This document shows positions 8,037-17,260 of a stretch of DNA of 64,000 nucleotides, piece after piece. The stretch comes from Streptomyces sp. LUP47B. GTDB lineage: Bacteria > Actinomycetota > Actinomycetes > Streptomycetales > Streptomycetaceae. Within the stretch, counting starts at the first letter, position 1; every line of letters starts with the position of its first letter. Location: contig NZ_MJAH01000001.1 of assembly GCF_001746295.1 (NCBI RefSeq), positions 460,468 through 524,467 on the forward strand. The letters run 5' to 3'. A program made the position numbers and the translations under genes. Below the pieces are notes generated by a model. That model was not told where the DNA came from. It made no database searches and saw nothing but the letters and a program-made list of their open reading frames with translations.

Positions 8037-9425
8037 ATGCCCCACCCCGCGAGCACGGCGCCCAGATCCCCGCTCACCGGCGCCGCTCCCCCGCGGCCCG
8101 GCGCGACAGACGGCGCCGGACGGGTCGCGATCGTCTCCGCGAGCGTGGGAGCCGGTCACGACGGTGCCGCCGCCGAGCTCGCCCGCCGTCTCACCGCGCA
8201 GGGCTACGCCGTGGACCGCCTCGACCTGCTGGACCTGCTCCCCGCCCACCTGGGCCGCACCGTCCAGGAGGGCTATCACCGGATGCTGGTGCGGGCCCCC
8301 TGGGCCTACCAGCGGATCTACTCCAGCACCGAGCGCGCCGGGGGCGGCGGGCCGGTGGCGCGGGCGCTGCTGCGCACGGCGCAGGACCGGGTGCTGCGCG
8401 CCCTGCCGCCGGGCACCGATGCCGTCGTCTCCACCTACCCCGGGGCCAGCCGGGTCCTGGGCAACCTGCGCCTGGACGGTCGGCTGGCCGTGCCGGTCCT
8501 CACCTATCTGACCGACTTCTCGGTGCATCCGCTGTGGGTCGCGCCGGGTGTGGACGTCCACCTCGCCGCTCACACCGTGCCCGCCGCCCAGGCTCGGGCC
8601 GCCGGGGCCCGCGACGTGCGAGTGCACGGGCCGGTCACGGACCCCCGTTTCCGTCCCTGCGATGCACGGGGGCGTGGCCGTGCCCGGGAGAGGTTCGGGC
8701 TGCCGTCCCACGCCCCGCTGGCCCTGCTGGTCGCCGGGTCCTGGGGGGTGGGCCCGGTCCGTACGGTTGCCCGGGAGCTGCGTGACTGCGGCGCCGCCGT
8801 CCCGGTCGTCGTCTGCGGCCGCAACGAGGCCCTGGCCGAGCAGCTGCGCGCCGACGGCATCGACCACGCCTTCGGCTGGGTCGACGACATGCCCTCCCTG
8901 ATGCACGCCGCCGACGTCCTCGTCCAGAACGCCGGCGGGCTCACGTCGCTGGAGGCATTCGCCTGCGGCCTGCCCGTCGCCAGCTACCGCTGCATACCCG
9001 GGCACGGGCTGACCAACGCCGCCGCCTTGGACGAGGCCGGTGCGGCCGTCTGGATACGCGACCCTGCCGGCCTCAAGGCGGTGCTGTGCGAGCTGATCGA
9101 CGGCCCGCTCGGGCGCCGGCAACGGGCAACGGGATTCGCCCTGTTCGCTCAGTCCCCCGACGGCTGCCCGACGGCCGAGATTGCGCGCGTGCACCGGTCA
9201 GGAGTCCCCGACCGAGGTTTTCGCCCGCTTGTACACTGGCACCGGACGACGCGCCGGCTCGCCGCCACGGCCGTCCTCGCGTCCGTCGTGTGCGCCGGCG
9301 CCGTCGCCACCGGGGTGGCGACGACGTACGACGGTCCCGACCTCATCCACGCCATCAGCCACCGTCTCGACCCGGATGGCTTCCCACGGGAGCACACCTC
9401 CCCGTCGGTAGACGACCACTCGTGA
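8037..9425 (+). CDS. GT28-type glycosyltransferase, monogalactosyldiacylglycerol-synthase-like, with C-terminal membrane anchor
   Basis: 462 residues. The N-terminal half has the MGDG synthase/MurG-like opening VAIVSASVGAGHDGAAAELA. The C-terminal nucleotide-sugar lobe holds ADVLVQNAGGLTSLEAFACG and PVASYRCIPGHG. Near residue 400 a hydrophobic segment (AATAVLASVVCAGAVATGVA) adds a membrane anchor beyond the usual family length. Start ATG 8037 follows GGAGGAAGA. A BlaI-type dyad lies just upstream, and the deacetylase gene overlaps the stop by GTGA. Family role: sugar transfer from a nucleotide sugar to a lipid acceptor; the acceptor here is unknown. Confidence 0.83.
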   Translation: MPHPASTAPRSPLTGAAPPRPGATDGAGRVAIVSASVGAGHDGAAAELARRLTAQGYAVDRLDLLDLLPAHLGRTVQEGYHRMLVRAPWAYQRIYSSTERAGGGGPVARALLRTAQDRVLRALPPGTDAVVSTYPGASRVLGNLRLDGRLAVPVLTYLTDFSVHPLWVAPGVDVHLAAHTVPAAQARAAGARDVRVHGPVTDPRFRPCDARGRGRARERFGLPSHAPLALLVAGSWGVGPVRTVARELRDCGAAVPVVVCGRNEALAEQLRADGIDHAFGWVDDMPSLMHAADVLVQNAGGLTSLEAFACGLPVASYRCIPGHGLTNAAALDEAGAAVWIRDPAGLKAVLCELIDGPLGRRQRATGFALFAQSPDGCPTAEIARVHRSGVPDRGFRPLVHWHRTTRRLAATAVLASVVCAGAVATGVATTYDGPDLIHAISHRLDPDGFPREHTSPSVDDHS

Positions 9426-10141
9426 ACATCGCCCCGACGCTGCGCACGGTCGCCCTCGCCGCCGTACCCGTCCTCGCCGCCCACGCCGCACCCGTCGTCT
9501 CCACCTTCGGACCGCTGCGCAACCGCCTCATGCCCCGCCTCTCGGGCCGCGGTCGCACGAACCACATCGCCCTGACCTTCGACGACGGCCCCGACCCCCG
9601 CTCCACCCCGCACTTTCTACGGCTGCTCGCCGGGCGCGGAGTGCACGCCACGTTCTTCCTGCTCGGCAGCGAGGCACACCGCTCCCCCGGCCTGGTCCGC
9701 GAGATCGCGGCGGCCGGCCACGAGGTCGCCGTCCACGGCTGGCTGCACCGCCCCCTGCTGCTGCGTGGCCCGCGCGCCACCTACGACGACTTCCGCCGGG
9801 CCCGCGACACCGTCGCCGCGATCACCGGACGGCAGCCCACGCTCTTCCGGCCCCCGTACGGCGTCATGTCCACCGCGGCCCACCTCGCGGCCCGCCGCCT
9901 CGACCTGACCCCAGTGCTGTGGACCTGTTGGGGGGAGGACTGGACGGCACGCGCCACCCCGCACTCCGTCCACCGCACCGTCACCGCCGACCTGGACGGC
10001 GGCGGCACGATCCTGCTCCACGACTCCGACTGCACCTCCGCCCCCGGCGCCTGGCGCTCGGCGCTGGGCGCGCTCCCCCGGATCCTGGACACCTGCGAGG
10101 AACGGGGTTGCGGCGTCGGTCCGCTGCGCGACCACGGCTGA
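9422..10141 (+). CDS. Polysaccharide deacetylase (NodB-type carbohydrate esterase 4)
   Basis: 239 residues from GTG 9422, which overlaps the previous stop (GTGA, translational coupling). An N-terminal hydrophobic stretch (TVALAAVPVLAAHAAPVV) is a signal or anchor. NodB motifs are complete: TFDDGPDPRST with the catalytic and metal aspartates, EVAVHGWLHRP for the metal histidines, RPPYG, and a late ILLHDSD. It should deacetylate N-acetyl sugars of a cell-wall or lipid-linked glycan outside the membrane. Coupling to the glycosyltransferase suggests both act on the same glycoconjugate. Confidence 0.9.
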   Translation: MNIAPTLRTVALAAVPVLAAHAAPVVSTFGPLRNRLMPRLSGRGRTNHIALTFDDGPDPRSTPHFLRLLAGRGVHATFFLLGSEAHRSPGLVREIAAAGHEVAVHGWLHRPLLLRGPRATYDDFRRARDTVAAITGRQPTLFRPPYGVMSTAAHLAARRLDLTPVLWTCWGEDWTARATPHSVHRTVTADLDGGGTILLHDSDCTSAPGAWRSALGALPRILDTCEERGCGVGPLRDHG

Positions 10142-10250
10142 ACAGTACGAACGCCGAACAGTCGGGGTACGGGCTCGATAGCACGCCTCGCCGGCAGTTG
10201 CCGCGGCTTCGCCAGGCGCGCTTGTGCGTGTACGCCCGCCTGGCCCCTTG

Positions 10251-12017
10251 CTACTGGATCGCGGAAGGAGCAGCCGGGATGTGGGCGGTGGTGATCGTCA
10301 TCGGGGTGCCGGTGACGGCGATGAGGTAGGTCCCAGGACCGTGGCCGCGGGGTAGGGCGCGGAACCCTCCCGCGGGTTTCACGTGGTACTCGGCGGAGGC
10401 GTGCGGGCCGAGCACCGCGGGACCGGAGGCGATGGTCCACCAGTTGGAGGCGCCCTGGCCGGCGCGGCTCGCGAAATGCGGGGTGAGCGCCGTACCGGTG
10501 GTGTTGACGGCCCGCACGTCGATGGCGGTGACACCCACGCGCGCGTGATGCGTGGCGAAGCGCGGCGAGAGGCTCATGCGCAGGGGCGGCGGGCTCGCCG
10601 CGGCGATCGCGGCGCATACGAGGGCGGGGGCGAGCAACCCGCCCGCCACGACTGCCTTCGCGCGGCCGGTGACGTGGGGAAGTCGCGGCTGCCAGGCGGT
10701 GGCGAACGCGGCGGCCGGAACGGTGGCGGCGGCCGCGAGCCACAGTGGGGTCATCATCAGGAAGTAACCGTCCTGGGAGCGGGTGGCGAGGTAGAACGCG
10801 ACCCACGGCAGGACGGTGAGGGCGGGGCCGAGACGCCGGACGAACAGCAGGGTGGCGGCGAGCAGACCGAGCAGGAGCAGCTGGCTGCCGTAGGAGTAGT
10901 AGTCGAGCCGGCCGCTGCCGTCGGTGAAGTAGTAGGAGATGCCCATTAGGCCTTGGCCGTGCAGGATCGCCTTCTGTTCGAGCGGCAGGAGTACGCCCTG
11001 CAGCCAGGCGGAGAAGCCCTCGACAGCGAAGTAGGCGTTGGCCGCTGCGCAGGTCAGAGCAGCGGAAGCCGTGTAGCGGGCGGTCACCGCCAGAGCCCGC
11101 CTCGGACCGAGTTCCCCGCGCCTGACGGCGTACAGGCCAATCAGCAGGAACGGGACCAGGAACCAGGCGAGCTGCTGGGCCGCACAGGCGGCACCCAGGC
11201 ACGCCGCCCGCAGCACTCCCCCTGAGCCGAGACGGCCGCCCTCGCCGGTGGCGGGCCAGCGGACCACCACCGGGATCAGCAGGGCGAGGGCCGTGATCGC
11301 CGGGTAGCCGGCGTAGGCGTAGTGGGGCAGGAGGCCGAAGCCGAGACAGACCGCGGTGGCGGCTGACCTCCAGGGTGCCGGCAACAGGAACCACAGCAGG
11401 ACCGAGGAGACGAGCAGCGCGGCCGTGGTGACCAGGGTGGCGGCCGCCGTCGAGTGGACGACGGCGTGCACCGGGGCCGCGAGCAGTGCGGTCAGCGGCG
11501 GGTAGCCGTAGGTGTAGTCGGCGCCTCCCGACATGGTCTTGGTGATCCCGACGCGCGGTGTGCCGAACAGCCAGGGCCACGGCTGTCCGTAGACGGGATG
11601 GCCGTGCAGGATCTGGTTCGCCGCCTGGGCCGTCAGTACTCCCTCGTCGGTGCCCGCGTGATCGAGCAGGTAGCCGCAGATCACCAGAGCGACGGCGGTC
11701 ATCAGTACGACGGCGTCGACCCTGACCAGCGCGCGACGGCTGCGTACGAGGAGGCTGAGAGCGGCGCAGACGAGGATCGAGGCGTAGCAGACGGAGATGA
11801 CGCCGGCGACGGCCGGACGTGAGGCCATCGCGGTGGTCCAAGCGGCCCGTGTCCCGATGAACAGGCTGATCGCGGCCACAAGGGTCATCCCTCGATGCAA
11901 CTGCTGGGGCCCGGCGCCCGGGACACCGGACACCCGGGTCGGGGGTGGCGCCGTCGGGTTCGTGGCCGCACGCCGCAGAGTCCAGGTGCCGGTCCCTGTG
12001 CGATAGGTGTCAGCCAT
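10251..12017 (-). CDS. Multi-pass GT-C type glycosyltransferase/mannosyltransferase-like membrane protein
   Basis: 588 residues from ATG 12017 (GGAGGAGAC upstream). About ten or more membrane helices run through residues 45-480, and a soluble exterior domain of about 100 residues closes the protein. The first large loop contains acidic residues (HAGTDEGVLTAQAANQIL), as expected for GT-C enzymes that use polyprenyl-phosphate sugars. YTYGYPPLTALLAAP resembles the GT87 pattern. It is divergent from DedA with a BlaI-type dyad between. Exact donor and acceptor are unknown. Confidence 0.72.
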   Translation of the reverse strand: MADTYRTGTGTWTLRRAATNPTAPPPTRVSGVPGAGPQQLHRGMTLVAAISLFIGTRAAWTTAMASRPAVAGVISVCYASILVCAALSLLVRSRRALVRVDAVVLMTAVALVICGYLLDHAGTDEGVLTAQAANQILHGHPVYGQPWPWLFGTPRVGITKTMSGGADYTYGYPPLTALLAAPVHAVVHSTAAATLVTTAALLVSSVLLWFLLPAPWRSAATAVCLGFGLLPHYAYAGYPAITALALLIPVVVRWPATGEGGRLGSGGVLRAACLGAACAAQQLAWFLVPFLLIGLYAVRRGELGPRRALAVTARYTASAALTCAAANAYFAVEGFSAWLQGVLLPLEQKAILHGQGLMGISYYFTDGSGRLDYYSYGSQLLLLGLLAATLLFVRRLGPALTVLPWVAFYLATRSQDGYFLMMTPLWLAAAATVPAAAFATAWQPRLPHVTGRAKAVVAGGLLAPALVCAAIAAASPPPLRMSLSPRFATHHARVGVTAIDVRAVNTTGTALTPHFASRAGQGASNWWTIASGPAVLGPHASAEYHVKPAGGFRALPRGHGPGTYLIAVTGTPMTITTAHIPAAPSAIQ

Positions 12018-12080
12018 GACGCCCGTCTCCTCCGCATCGCATTCCGTTTGAGTGACCGTTTGCATCCGGTCACCCACGGA

Positions 12081-12104
12081 ACATCTACTACATCTTGTAG
12101 ATGT
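12081..12104. promoter_or_regulatory. BlaI-type operator C
   Basis: Outer repeat ACATCTAC-N8-GTAGATGT contains the same core CTAC-N5-GTAG (12088-12100) found at operators A, B and D. It sits in the 206-base divergent region, 64 bases before the GT-C start and 120 bases before the DedA start, so it could govern both. Confidence 0.68.
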
Positions 12105-12223
12105 ACGCTCGGCGAGTGCGGTTCCCTCCAGGCCATGTACATACGGATGGGCGAATCGCAGACACGCGGTTAACCAATCAAGGAAGTTTGCGCGGATTTG
12201 TCTGCCGGAAAGGCGTCCTCGCC

Positions 12224-12892
12224 ATGACCACACCGATCCATTCGGCATCACAGCTGGCCGTGAACGTGCTGGACGCTCATTCGCTGCTGGCGGCGTTCGG
12301 CGTGTTGGGCGTCGGGGTGGTGATGTTCGCCGAGACAGGGCTGCTGGTCGGCTTCTTCCTGCCGGGCGACTCGCTGCTCTTCACGGCCAGTCTGCTGTGC
12401 ACGGGCTCGGCGGAGTCGAGTGTGCACCTGTCGCTGGGACCGCTCCTGGTCGCGGCGGCGGCAGGCGCCCTGGCCGGGGCGCAGTGCGGCTATGTGCTCG
12501 GCCGGAAGGCGGGTGGAGCACTGCTGGCCCGCAGCCGCTCGCAGCGTCTGCACGAGGGTGCGAAACGCGCCGAGGAACTGCTGGCGCGATACGGACATGC
12601 GAAGGCGATCGCGCTGGCCCGTTTCGTGCCAGTGGTGCGGACCGTACTCAATCCGGTGGCCGGTGCGCTGGAGGTACCGGTGCGCACCTTCACGTTGTGG
12701 CAGATCATCGGCGGCCTCGTGTGGAGCCTCGGACTCACCCTCGCGGGGTACGCGCTGGGCTCGTCGATCCCGAACGTCGACCGCTACCTGCTCCCGCTGG
12801 TGACGTTGATCATTTTCGTGTCGCTGATCCCCCTGGCTGCCGAGGTGCACAGGGCTCGGCGGGATGGCCGGCCCGAGGGGGGATGCAGGTGA
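12224..12892 (+). CDS. DedA family membrane protein
   Basis: 222 residues from ATG 12224 (GGAAAGG upstream). Family marks are ETGLLVGFFLPGDSLLFTAS and the ARFVPVVRTVLNPVAGAL amphipathic re-entrant segment with essential Arg residues, plus four to five membrane helices. DedA proteins are linked to flipping of polyprenyl phosphate or phospholipids and to envelope homeostasis. It heads an operon with two PAP2 phosphatases and a two-component system, with GTGA coupling to the next gene. This fits recycling of undecaprenyl phosphate. Confidence 0.9.
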   Translation: MTTPIHSASQLAVNVLDAHSLLAAFGVLGVGVVMFAETGLLVGFFLPGDSLLFTASLLCTGSAESSVHLSLGPLLVAAAAGALAGAQCGYVLGRKAGGALLARSRSQRLHEGAKRAEELLARYGHAKAIALARFVPVVRTVLNPVAGALEVPVRTFTLWQIIGGLVWSLGLTLAGYALGSSIPNVDRYLLPLVTLIIFVSLIPLAAEVHRARRDGRPEGGCR

Positions 12893-13494
12893 TCATGGCT
12901 TTCGACGGGTCGTCCGTCGACGGCACCGCGTATCTGGATGTGGTGCGTCTGGCCCGGCATGCGCCGGCCTGGCTGGACGGAGCGGTGTCGTTCTGGTCGA
13001 CATACGGGCTCGCGGTGTTCGCCCTGCTCGCGGTCGTGGGTTGGTGGTTCGCTCGACGGGATGGGGATGCGGCTGCGGTGAGGGCGCTGGCCGTACCGGT
13101 GGTCGTGGTCGTTGGCTATGGCGTGGATGCCCTGACGAAGCTGGCGGTGCGCGAGGACCGGCCGTGCCAGAGCCTTCGGGTGAAGACCCTGGAGGCGTGT
13201 CCGGCGCCCGGCGACTGGTCTTTCCCCAGCAACCATGCGGCGATCGCGTCCGCCGCTGCCGTGGCCCTGTTCTTCGTCTCGCGTCGGCTGGGAGCGGTCG
13301 CGGCCGTGGCGGCCCTGGCGATGGCGGTCTCGCGGGTGTGGGTCGGCGCGCACTATCCGCACGACGTCGCGGCAGGCGTGCTGGTCGGTGGCCTCGTCGC
13401 GCTGATGGCGATGCTCGTGCTGCGACGGTGGTCGCCATCGGTGGACCGGTGGATCGGCTCCGGCCGCCTGCGCCGGCTGCTGAGCCCCTCATGA
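12889..13494 (+). CDS. PAP2 family phosphatase (undecaprenyl-diphosphatase-like)
   Basis: About 201 residues. The start may be GTG 12889 (GTGA overlap with DedA, GAGGGG upstream) or ATG 12895. All three acid-phosphatase signatures are present: KLAVREDRPC, FPSNHAAIASA and SRVWVGAHYPHDV. These carry the catalytic histidines and the arginines that bind phosphate. Membrane helices surround them. Family role: extracytoplasmic dephosphorylation of polyprenyl diphosphates or lipid phosphates (BcrC/YbjG type). Confidence 0.88.
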   Translation: MIMAFDGSSVDGTAYLDVVRLARHAPAWLDGAVSFWSTYGLAVFALLAVVGWWFARRDGDAAAVRALAVPVVVVVGYGVDALTKLAVREDRPCQSLRVKTLEACPAPGDWSFPSNHAAIASAAAVALFFVSRRLGAVAAVAALAMAVSRVWVGAHYPHDVAAGVLVGGLVALMAMLVLRRWSPSVDRWIGSGRLRRLLSPS

Positions 13495-14222
13495 ATCGGC
13501 GCGACGCCGCCGACCTGGCTGGGGCGGTCGGTCTCGGCGCCTGGGTGGCGTTCGGCGTCCTCACGCTAGTGGTGGTCGGCCAGGACGGCGCTCAGGTGTG
13601 GTCGGACGACGGTTTCCTGGCCTGGTCGCTCGGCCATCGGCCGGACGTCGCCAGGGCTCTGGCCCGAGGGGTGACCGATACCGGCAGCGGTGCCGTCCCC
13701 TACATCCTCGCCGTGTTGGCCGGCATGGTCGCGGGACGAACCGTACGACGACGGATGGGGGCCGCGGCACTGGGCCTTGCCTGTCTGGTATCCGGTCAGT
13801 CGCTGCGCTACGGGGTGATGGAAGCCGTCCAGCGACCGCGTCCCGCCCGTGCCGACTGGGCGGCGTCCGCGGGCGGTTGGGCGTTCCCCTCGGGACACAC
13901 CACCACAGCGGCCCTCACTGCCGGGCTGCTGATCGTCGCGGTCTCACTGCGCGCCGCGCGCGGCGCCACCCCACTCCGGGTCGTCATCGGGTGCTGGGGC
14001 GTGCTGGTGGGCCTGTCCCGGGTCTATCTCGGCGTGCACTGGTTCACCGACGTCATCGGCGGCTGGCTGTTCGCCACCGGATGGCTCGGAGTGTGCCTGT
14101 ACGCGATGACCCGATGGCTGCCCGCATCGTTTGTCTCTGGTACGCCCCGTGCGCCGGACAATCCAACGGAGGACCATGCGCCACAAGATCCTGGTCGTCG
14201 AGGACGATCACGCCCTGCGTGA
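13491..14222 (+). CDS. PAP2 family phosphatase, second paralog
   Basis: 243 residues from ATG 13491, overlapping the previous stop (ATGA). Signatures are EAVQRPRP, FPSGHTTTAAL and SRVYLGVHWFTDV, with six predicted membrane helices. The canonical PSGH here differs from PSNH in the upstream paralog. Its last 15 codons overlap the start of the response regulator gene (14176) in another frame, an unusually long overlap that suggests tight co-expression. The substrate is inferred to be a lipid phosphate. Confidence 0.88.
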   Translation: MNRRDAADLAGAVGLGAWVAFGVLTLVVVGQDGAQVWSDDGFLAWSLGHRPDVARALARGVTDTGSGAVPYILAVLAGMVAGRTVRRRMGAAALGLACLVSGQSLRYGVMEAVQRPRPARADWAASAGGWAFPSGHTTTAALTAGLLIVAVSLRAARGATPLRVVIGCWGVLVGLSRVYLGVHWFTDVIGGWLFATGWLGVCLYAMTRWLPASFVSGTPRAPDNPTEDHAPQDPGRRGRSRPA

Positions 14223-14838
14223 CGTGCTGCGCCGCGGCCTGCTCGACGAGGACTTCGACCCCGTGCCCGCCGCCGACGGCGCCACCGCCCTGCGGCTGGC
14301 CACCGACGACATCGCGGCCGTCGTCCTGGACGTCGGGCTGCCCGACGCGGACGGCCGGGACGTCTGCCAGGCGCTGCGCGCGGGCGGGTTCGCCGCCCCG
14401 ATCATCTTCCTGACGGCCCGCCATCACCTCACCGACCGGCTGTCCGGGTTCTCCGCCGGAGCCGACGACTACCTGCCCAAGCCGTTCCATCTCGCCGAAC
14501 TCGTCGCCAGGCTGAGGGCCGCGCTCAAACGGGCCGTACCCGCGGCCGTGTCCACCGCCGGAGACGTGGTCCTGGACGCGACCCGGCACAGCGCGCGCGT
14601 CGGCGACGTCCACATCGACCTGTCTCCCACGGAGTTCCGTCTGCTGGCCACGCTCATGGCCGCAGGCGGGACCCTCGTGTCCCGCCGCGACCTGGTCAGG
14701 GCCGCCTGGCCGGACGGCGCCCAGGTCAGCGACAACACCCTCGACCAGTATCTGAGCCGACTGCGCCGCAAACTGCGCGAAGCGGGCAGCGGCCTCGGCC
14801 TCACCACGACACGCGGGATCGGGCACCGGCTGTCATGA
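14176..14838 (+). CDS. OmpR/PhoB family response regulator
   Basis: 220 residues from ATG 14176, with GGAGG 5 bases upstream. The receiver domain has the phospho-acceptor Asp52 (VLDVGLPDADG) and the conserved Lys in YLPKPFHLAELV. The C-terminal winged helix shows SPTEFRLLATLM and NTLDQYLSRLRRKL. The stop overlaps the kinase start (ATGA at 14835). It ends the DedA-PAP2-PAP2 operon, so it probably reports on the envelope state. It is similar in layout to the regulator at 33449. Confidence 0.92.
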   Translation: MRHKILVVEDDHALRDVLRRGLLDEDFDPVPAADGATALRLATDDIAAVVLDVGLPDADGRDVCQALRAGGFAAPIIFLTARHHLTDRLSGFSAGADDYLPKPFHLAELVARLRAALKRAVPAAVSTAGDVVLDATRHSARVGDVHIDLSPTEFRLLATLMAAGGTLVSRRDLVRAAWPDGAQVSDNTLDQYLSRLRRKLREAGSGLGLTTTRGIGHRLS

Positions 14839-16217
14839 ACCGGCTCGCGCGCCGTCTGGCGCCCCGCACGCTGCGCGGTCGGCTCTCGCTCGTGGCACTG
14901 ACCACCGCCGCGCTCCTGATGACCGTGCTGACCGTCGTGTTCAACACCGTGATGGACCGGCACCTCGAGCACCAGGCTGACGACGAACTACGCAACCGCG
15001 CCGCCGCCGTCGCCACCACCGTCGACACCAGCGGGCCCCGAGCGCGGGTCCTGGAGACCGTCAGCGACAGCCTGCTCGACGCGAACGTGTGGATCTACAC
15101 CGGGACACGGCTGCTGGAGAAACCGCCGTCCGCCGCGGCCGACAGTGCGCCGACCCAGGCCGCCGACCGGCTCGCCGCGCGGGCCAGGCCGGTCTGCGAG
15201 ACCGAGCAGACCGACAACCCCCTTTTCGTCCGCCTGTGCTCCCAACCGATGTCCGGCCCACGCAGCACCGCCACCGTCATCACGGCCGTGGATCCCGCCC
15301 CTTACCGCAACTCCGCCGGCACCCTGCTGTCGGGCTCGCTGATCCTGGACGCTGTCATGCTCGCGTGCACCTATGCGCTGACGCGGCTGGCCGTAGGACG
15401 GGCGCTGCGCCCGGTGTGCACCATGACCGACCGAGCCATCCAGTGGAGCGCCGTCAGTTCCGGCCAGCGTTTCGGCGCTGAGGACCAGCCAGCCGAACTC
15501 GCCCGCCTGGGCTCCTCGTTGGATGCACTGCTGGACCGCATCCGCACCGTGCTGCGTCACGAGCAGCAGCTGACCGGGGAGTTGTCCCACGCGATGCGCA
15601 CCCCGCTGACCCGGATCGTCGCCGAGCTCGACTGGTGGCGGGCCCGCCCGCGCTCGGCCGGCGAGACCGCAGCCACCCACGAGGTGATCGCGGAGGCCGC
15701 CCAGTCCATGCGCACCATCTGCGACACGCTGTTGGACGACGCCCGCGAAGGCGCGCAGAACACCACCACGGCCGTCGGTGCCACCGCTGTCGCTCCCGTG
15801 CTGCGACGGCTGGTCGAGGACCTCGACACACAGAAGCAGCTGAAGACCGTCGTCGACGTGCCGAACCAGCAGTTTGAGGCGGGCGTCACCTCCGCCCTTC
15901 TCGAACGCATCGTCAGCCCGCTGCTGGCCAATGCCGTTCGCTAAGCCGGCTCCACGGTGACCGTGTCTGCAAGGCGGTTGCCCGGCGGCGGCGGCGTCCG
16001 CATCGACGTCGCCGACGACGGTCCTGGCGTACCAGAGCAGTTCCTCGACGATCTCTTCCAACCCGGCCAGCGAGCGGACTCCGGCGACGGGCAGGACGGG
16101 GCAGGCCTGGGACTGCCGCTCGCGCGGCGCCTGGCCCGCGCCGTCGGCGGCGAGGTCTCCCACGATCCCGAGCACACACGCGGAGCACGTTTCCTGGTCG
16201 ACCTGCCCGCCGGATGA
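14835..16217 (+). pseudogene. Sensor histidine kinase split by an in-frame TAA in the ATPase domain
   Basis: The reading frame is continuous over 461 codons except for TAA at 15942-15944. Residues 1-369 hold a membrane anchor (ALTTAALLMTVLTVVF), an outer sensor region, a second helix, HAMP and the H-box GELSHAMRTPLTRI. The break falls in the N-box: LLANAVR-stop-AGSTVTV, where homologous kinases read NAVRYA, so a Tyr codon (TAC/TAT) has become TAA by one base. The remaining frame holds DVADDGPGVP and GLGLPLARRLA. A GTG at 15957 could allow a separate downstream product. Either a recent loss of function, a sequencing error, or two polypeptides. Confidence 0.8.
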
Positions 16218-16223
16218 CGTGAT

Positions 16224-17108
16224 TCAGTCGGCCCGCCGGGCGACCGGCTCCCGCTCCGTCGTGTGCGGTGTTCTGCGCTCCTGCACCTGCGCGTACGCCA
16301 TCAACCCAACCAGAACGGTCAGCAGCACGGCGGAAGATCCCGCAGTACCGAGGTCCAGGCCGCCCTTGGCGACCGGCTTGGTCAGAAAGTCCCCGGCGGT
16401 CGCACCGAGGGGCCGGGTGAGGACGAAGGCGATCCAGAACAGCAGCACGTTCGGCACGACCGGCACCTTCACCAGCAAGACGAGGACGGCCAGTGCGCCC
16501 GTCACGAGCAGCGCGCCGCCGGCGTAACCGAGGCCGGAGCTGTCGGAGAGGAAGTCGCCCATGGAGGTGCCGAGGGTGTTGGAGACGAGGATCGCCGACC
16601 AGAACAGGGCCTCGCCGCGGAAGGTGACGATGTCGCGGATCCGGAAGGTCATCCCGGTCGCCTTCCAGACGGCGAAGATGACCAGCAGGATCGAGATGAG
16701 GATCGCGGCACCGGTGGGATAGCCCATGCCAAGGCCCTGCGGACCCCAGCCGAGTGAAGTGGCGCCGCCCGAGAGGTACCTGGCGCTCGCGTCACGGTTC
16801 ATGAAGTCGGACATCGTGGTGCCGGCCATGCTGGTCGACAGGATCACGGTCCAGTAGAAGAAGGGTTTGTAGTGGCTGGACCTGAGCTGGACGACCAGGG
16901 TCACCACGAAGACCAGGAACAGCGCGATCGTGGTGAGAAAGTAGCCGAGCTTGAGAGTCTGCGCGAAGAGGTCGCCGGCTGTCTCGCCGAGGGTGGTGGC
17001 GGCGATCTTCATGATCCAGAACGCCAACGTCACTTCTGGGAGTTTCTTCATCACCGACGTGGTCGTACTCGCGACGTCCGACTGGGTGAGGAGTTCCGGT
17101 TGCTCCAA
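16224..17108 (-). CDS. COG4705-type membrane protein, paralog 1
   Basis: 294 residues from TTG 17108, chosen for AGGAG 8 bases upstream; GTG 17201 and ATG 17051 are in-frame alternatives. Eight or so helices carry four copies of W-X9-G-X4-D: FWIMKIAATTLGETAGD, YWTVILSTSMAGTTMSD, FWSAILVSNTLGTSMGD and FWIAFVLTRPLGATAGD. The family has no assigned biochemical function known to me. The second loop here is longer than in paralogs 2-4. A TTCAGG-type box lies 118-134 bases upstream. Its stop is 6 bases from the convergent kinase gene. Confidence 0.75.
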   Translation of the reverse strand: MEQPELLTQSDVASTTTSVMKKLPEVTLAFWIMKIAATTLGETAGDLFAQTLKLGYFLTTIALFLVFVVTLVVQLRSSHYKPFFYWTVILSTSMAGTTMSDFMNRDASARYLSGGATSLGWGPQGLGMGYPTGAAILISILLVIFAVWKATGMTFRIRDIVTFRGEALFWSAILVSNTLGTSMGDFLSDSSGLGYAGGALLVTGALAVLVLLVKVPVVPNVLLFWIAFVLTRPLGATAGDFLTKPVAKGGLDLGTAGSSAVLLTVLVGLMAYAQVQERRTPHTTEREPVARRAD

Positions 17109-17225
17109 GGTGGGGGCTCCTGTTCGGAAGAACCGCAGGGCGCCCGCCCCGCGATGGAGGACGAGCGCCCTGTGAGAAGAGGCGACAGTGAGGACAGTCA
17201 CCGGAGTCGACCTTGGCAGCGTCAG

Positions 17226-17242
17226 TCCGAACGCATCCTGAA
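17226..17242 (-). promoter_or_regulatory. Response-regulator box 1 (TTCAGG-N5-TTCGGA)
   Basis: On the minus strand TTCAGGATGCGTTCGGA is two 6-base half-sites with 11-bp period. It lies between paralogs 2 and 1 and points toward paralog 1. The same pattern precedes the three other paralogs. Confidence 0.6.
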
Positions 17243-17260
17243 CGCCTGCAGCTTGCCTGC

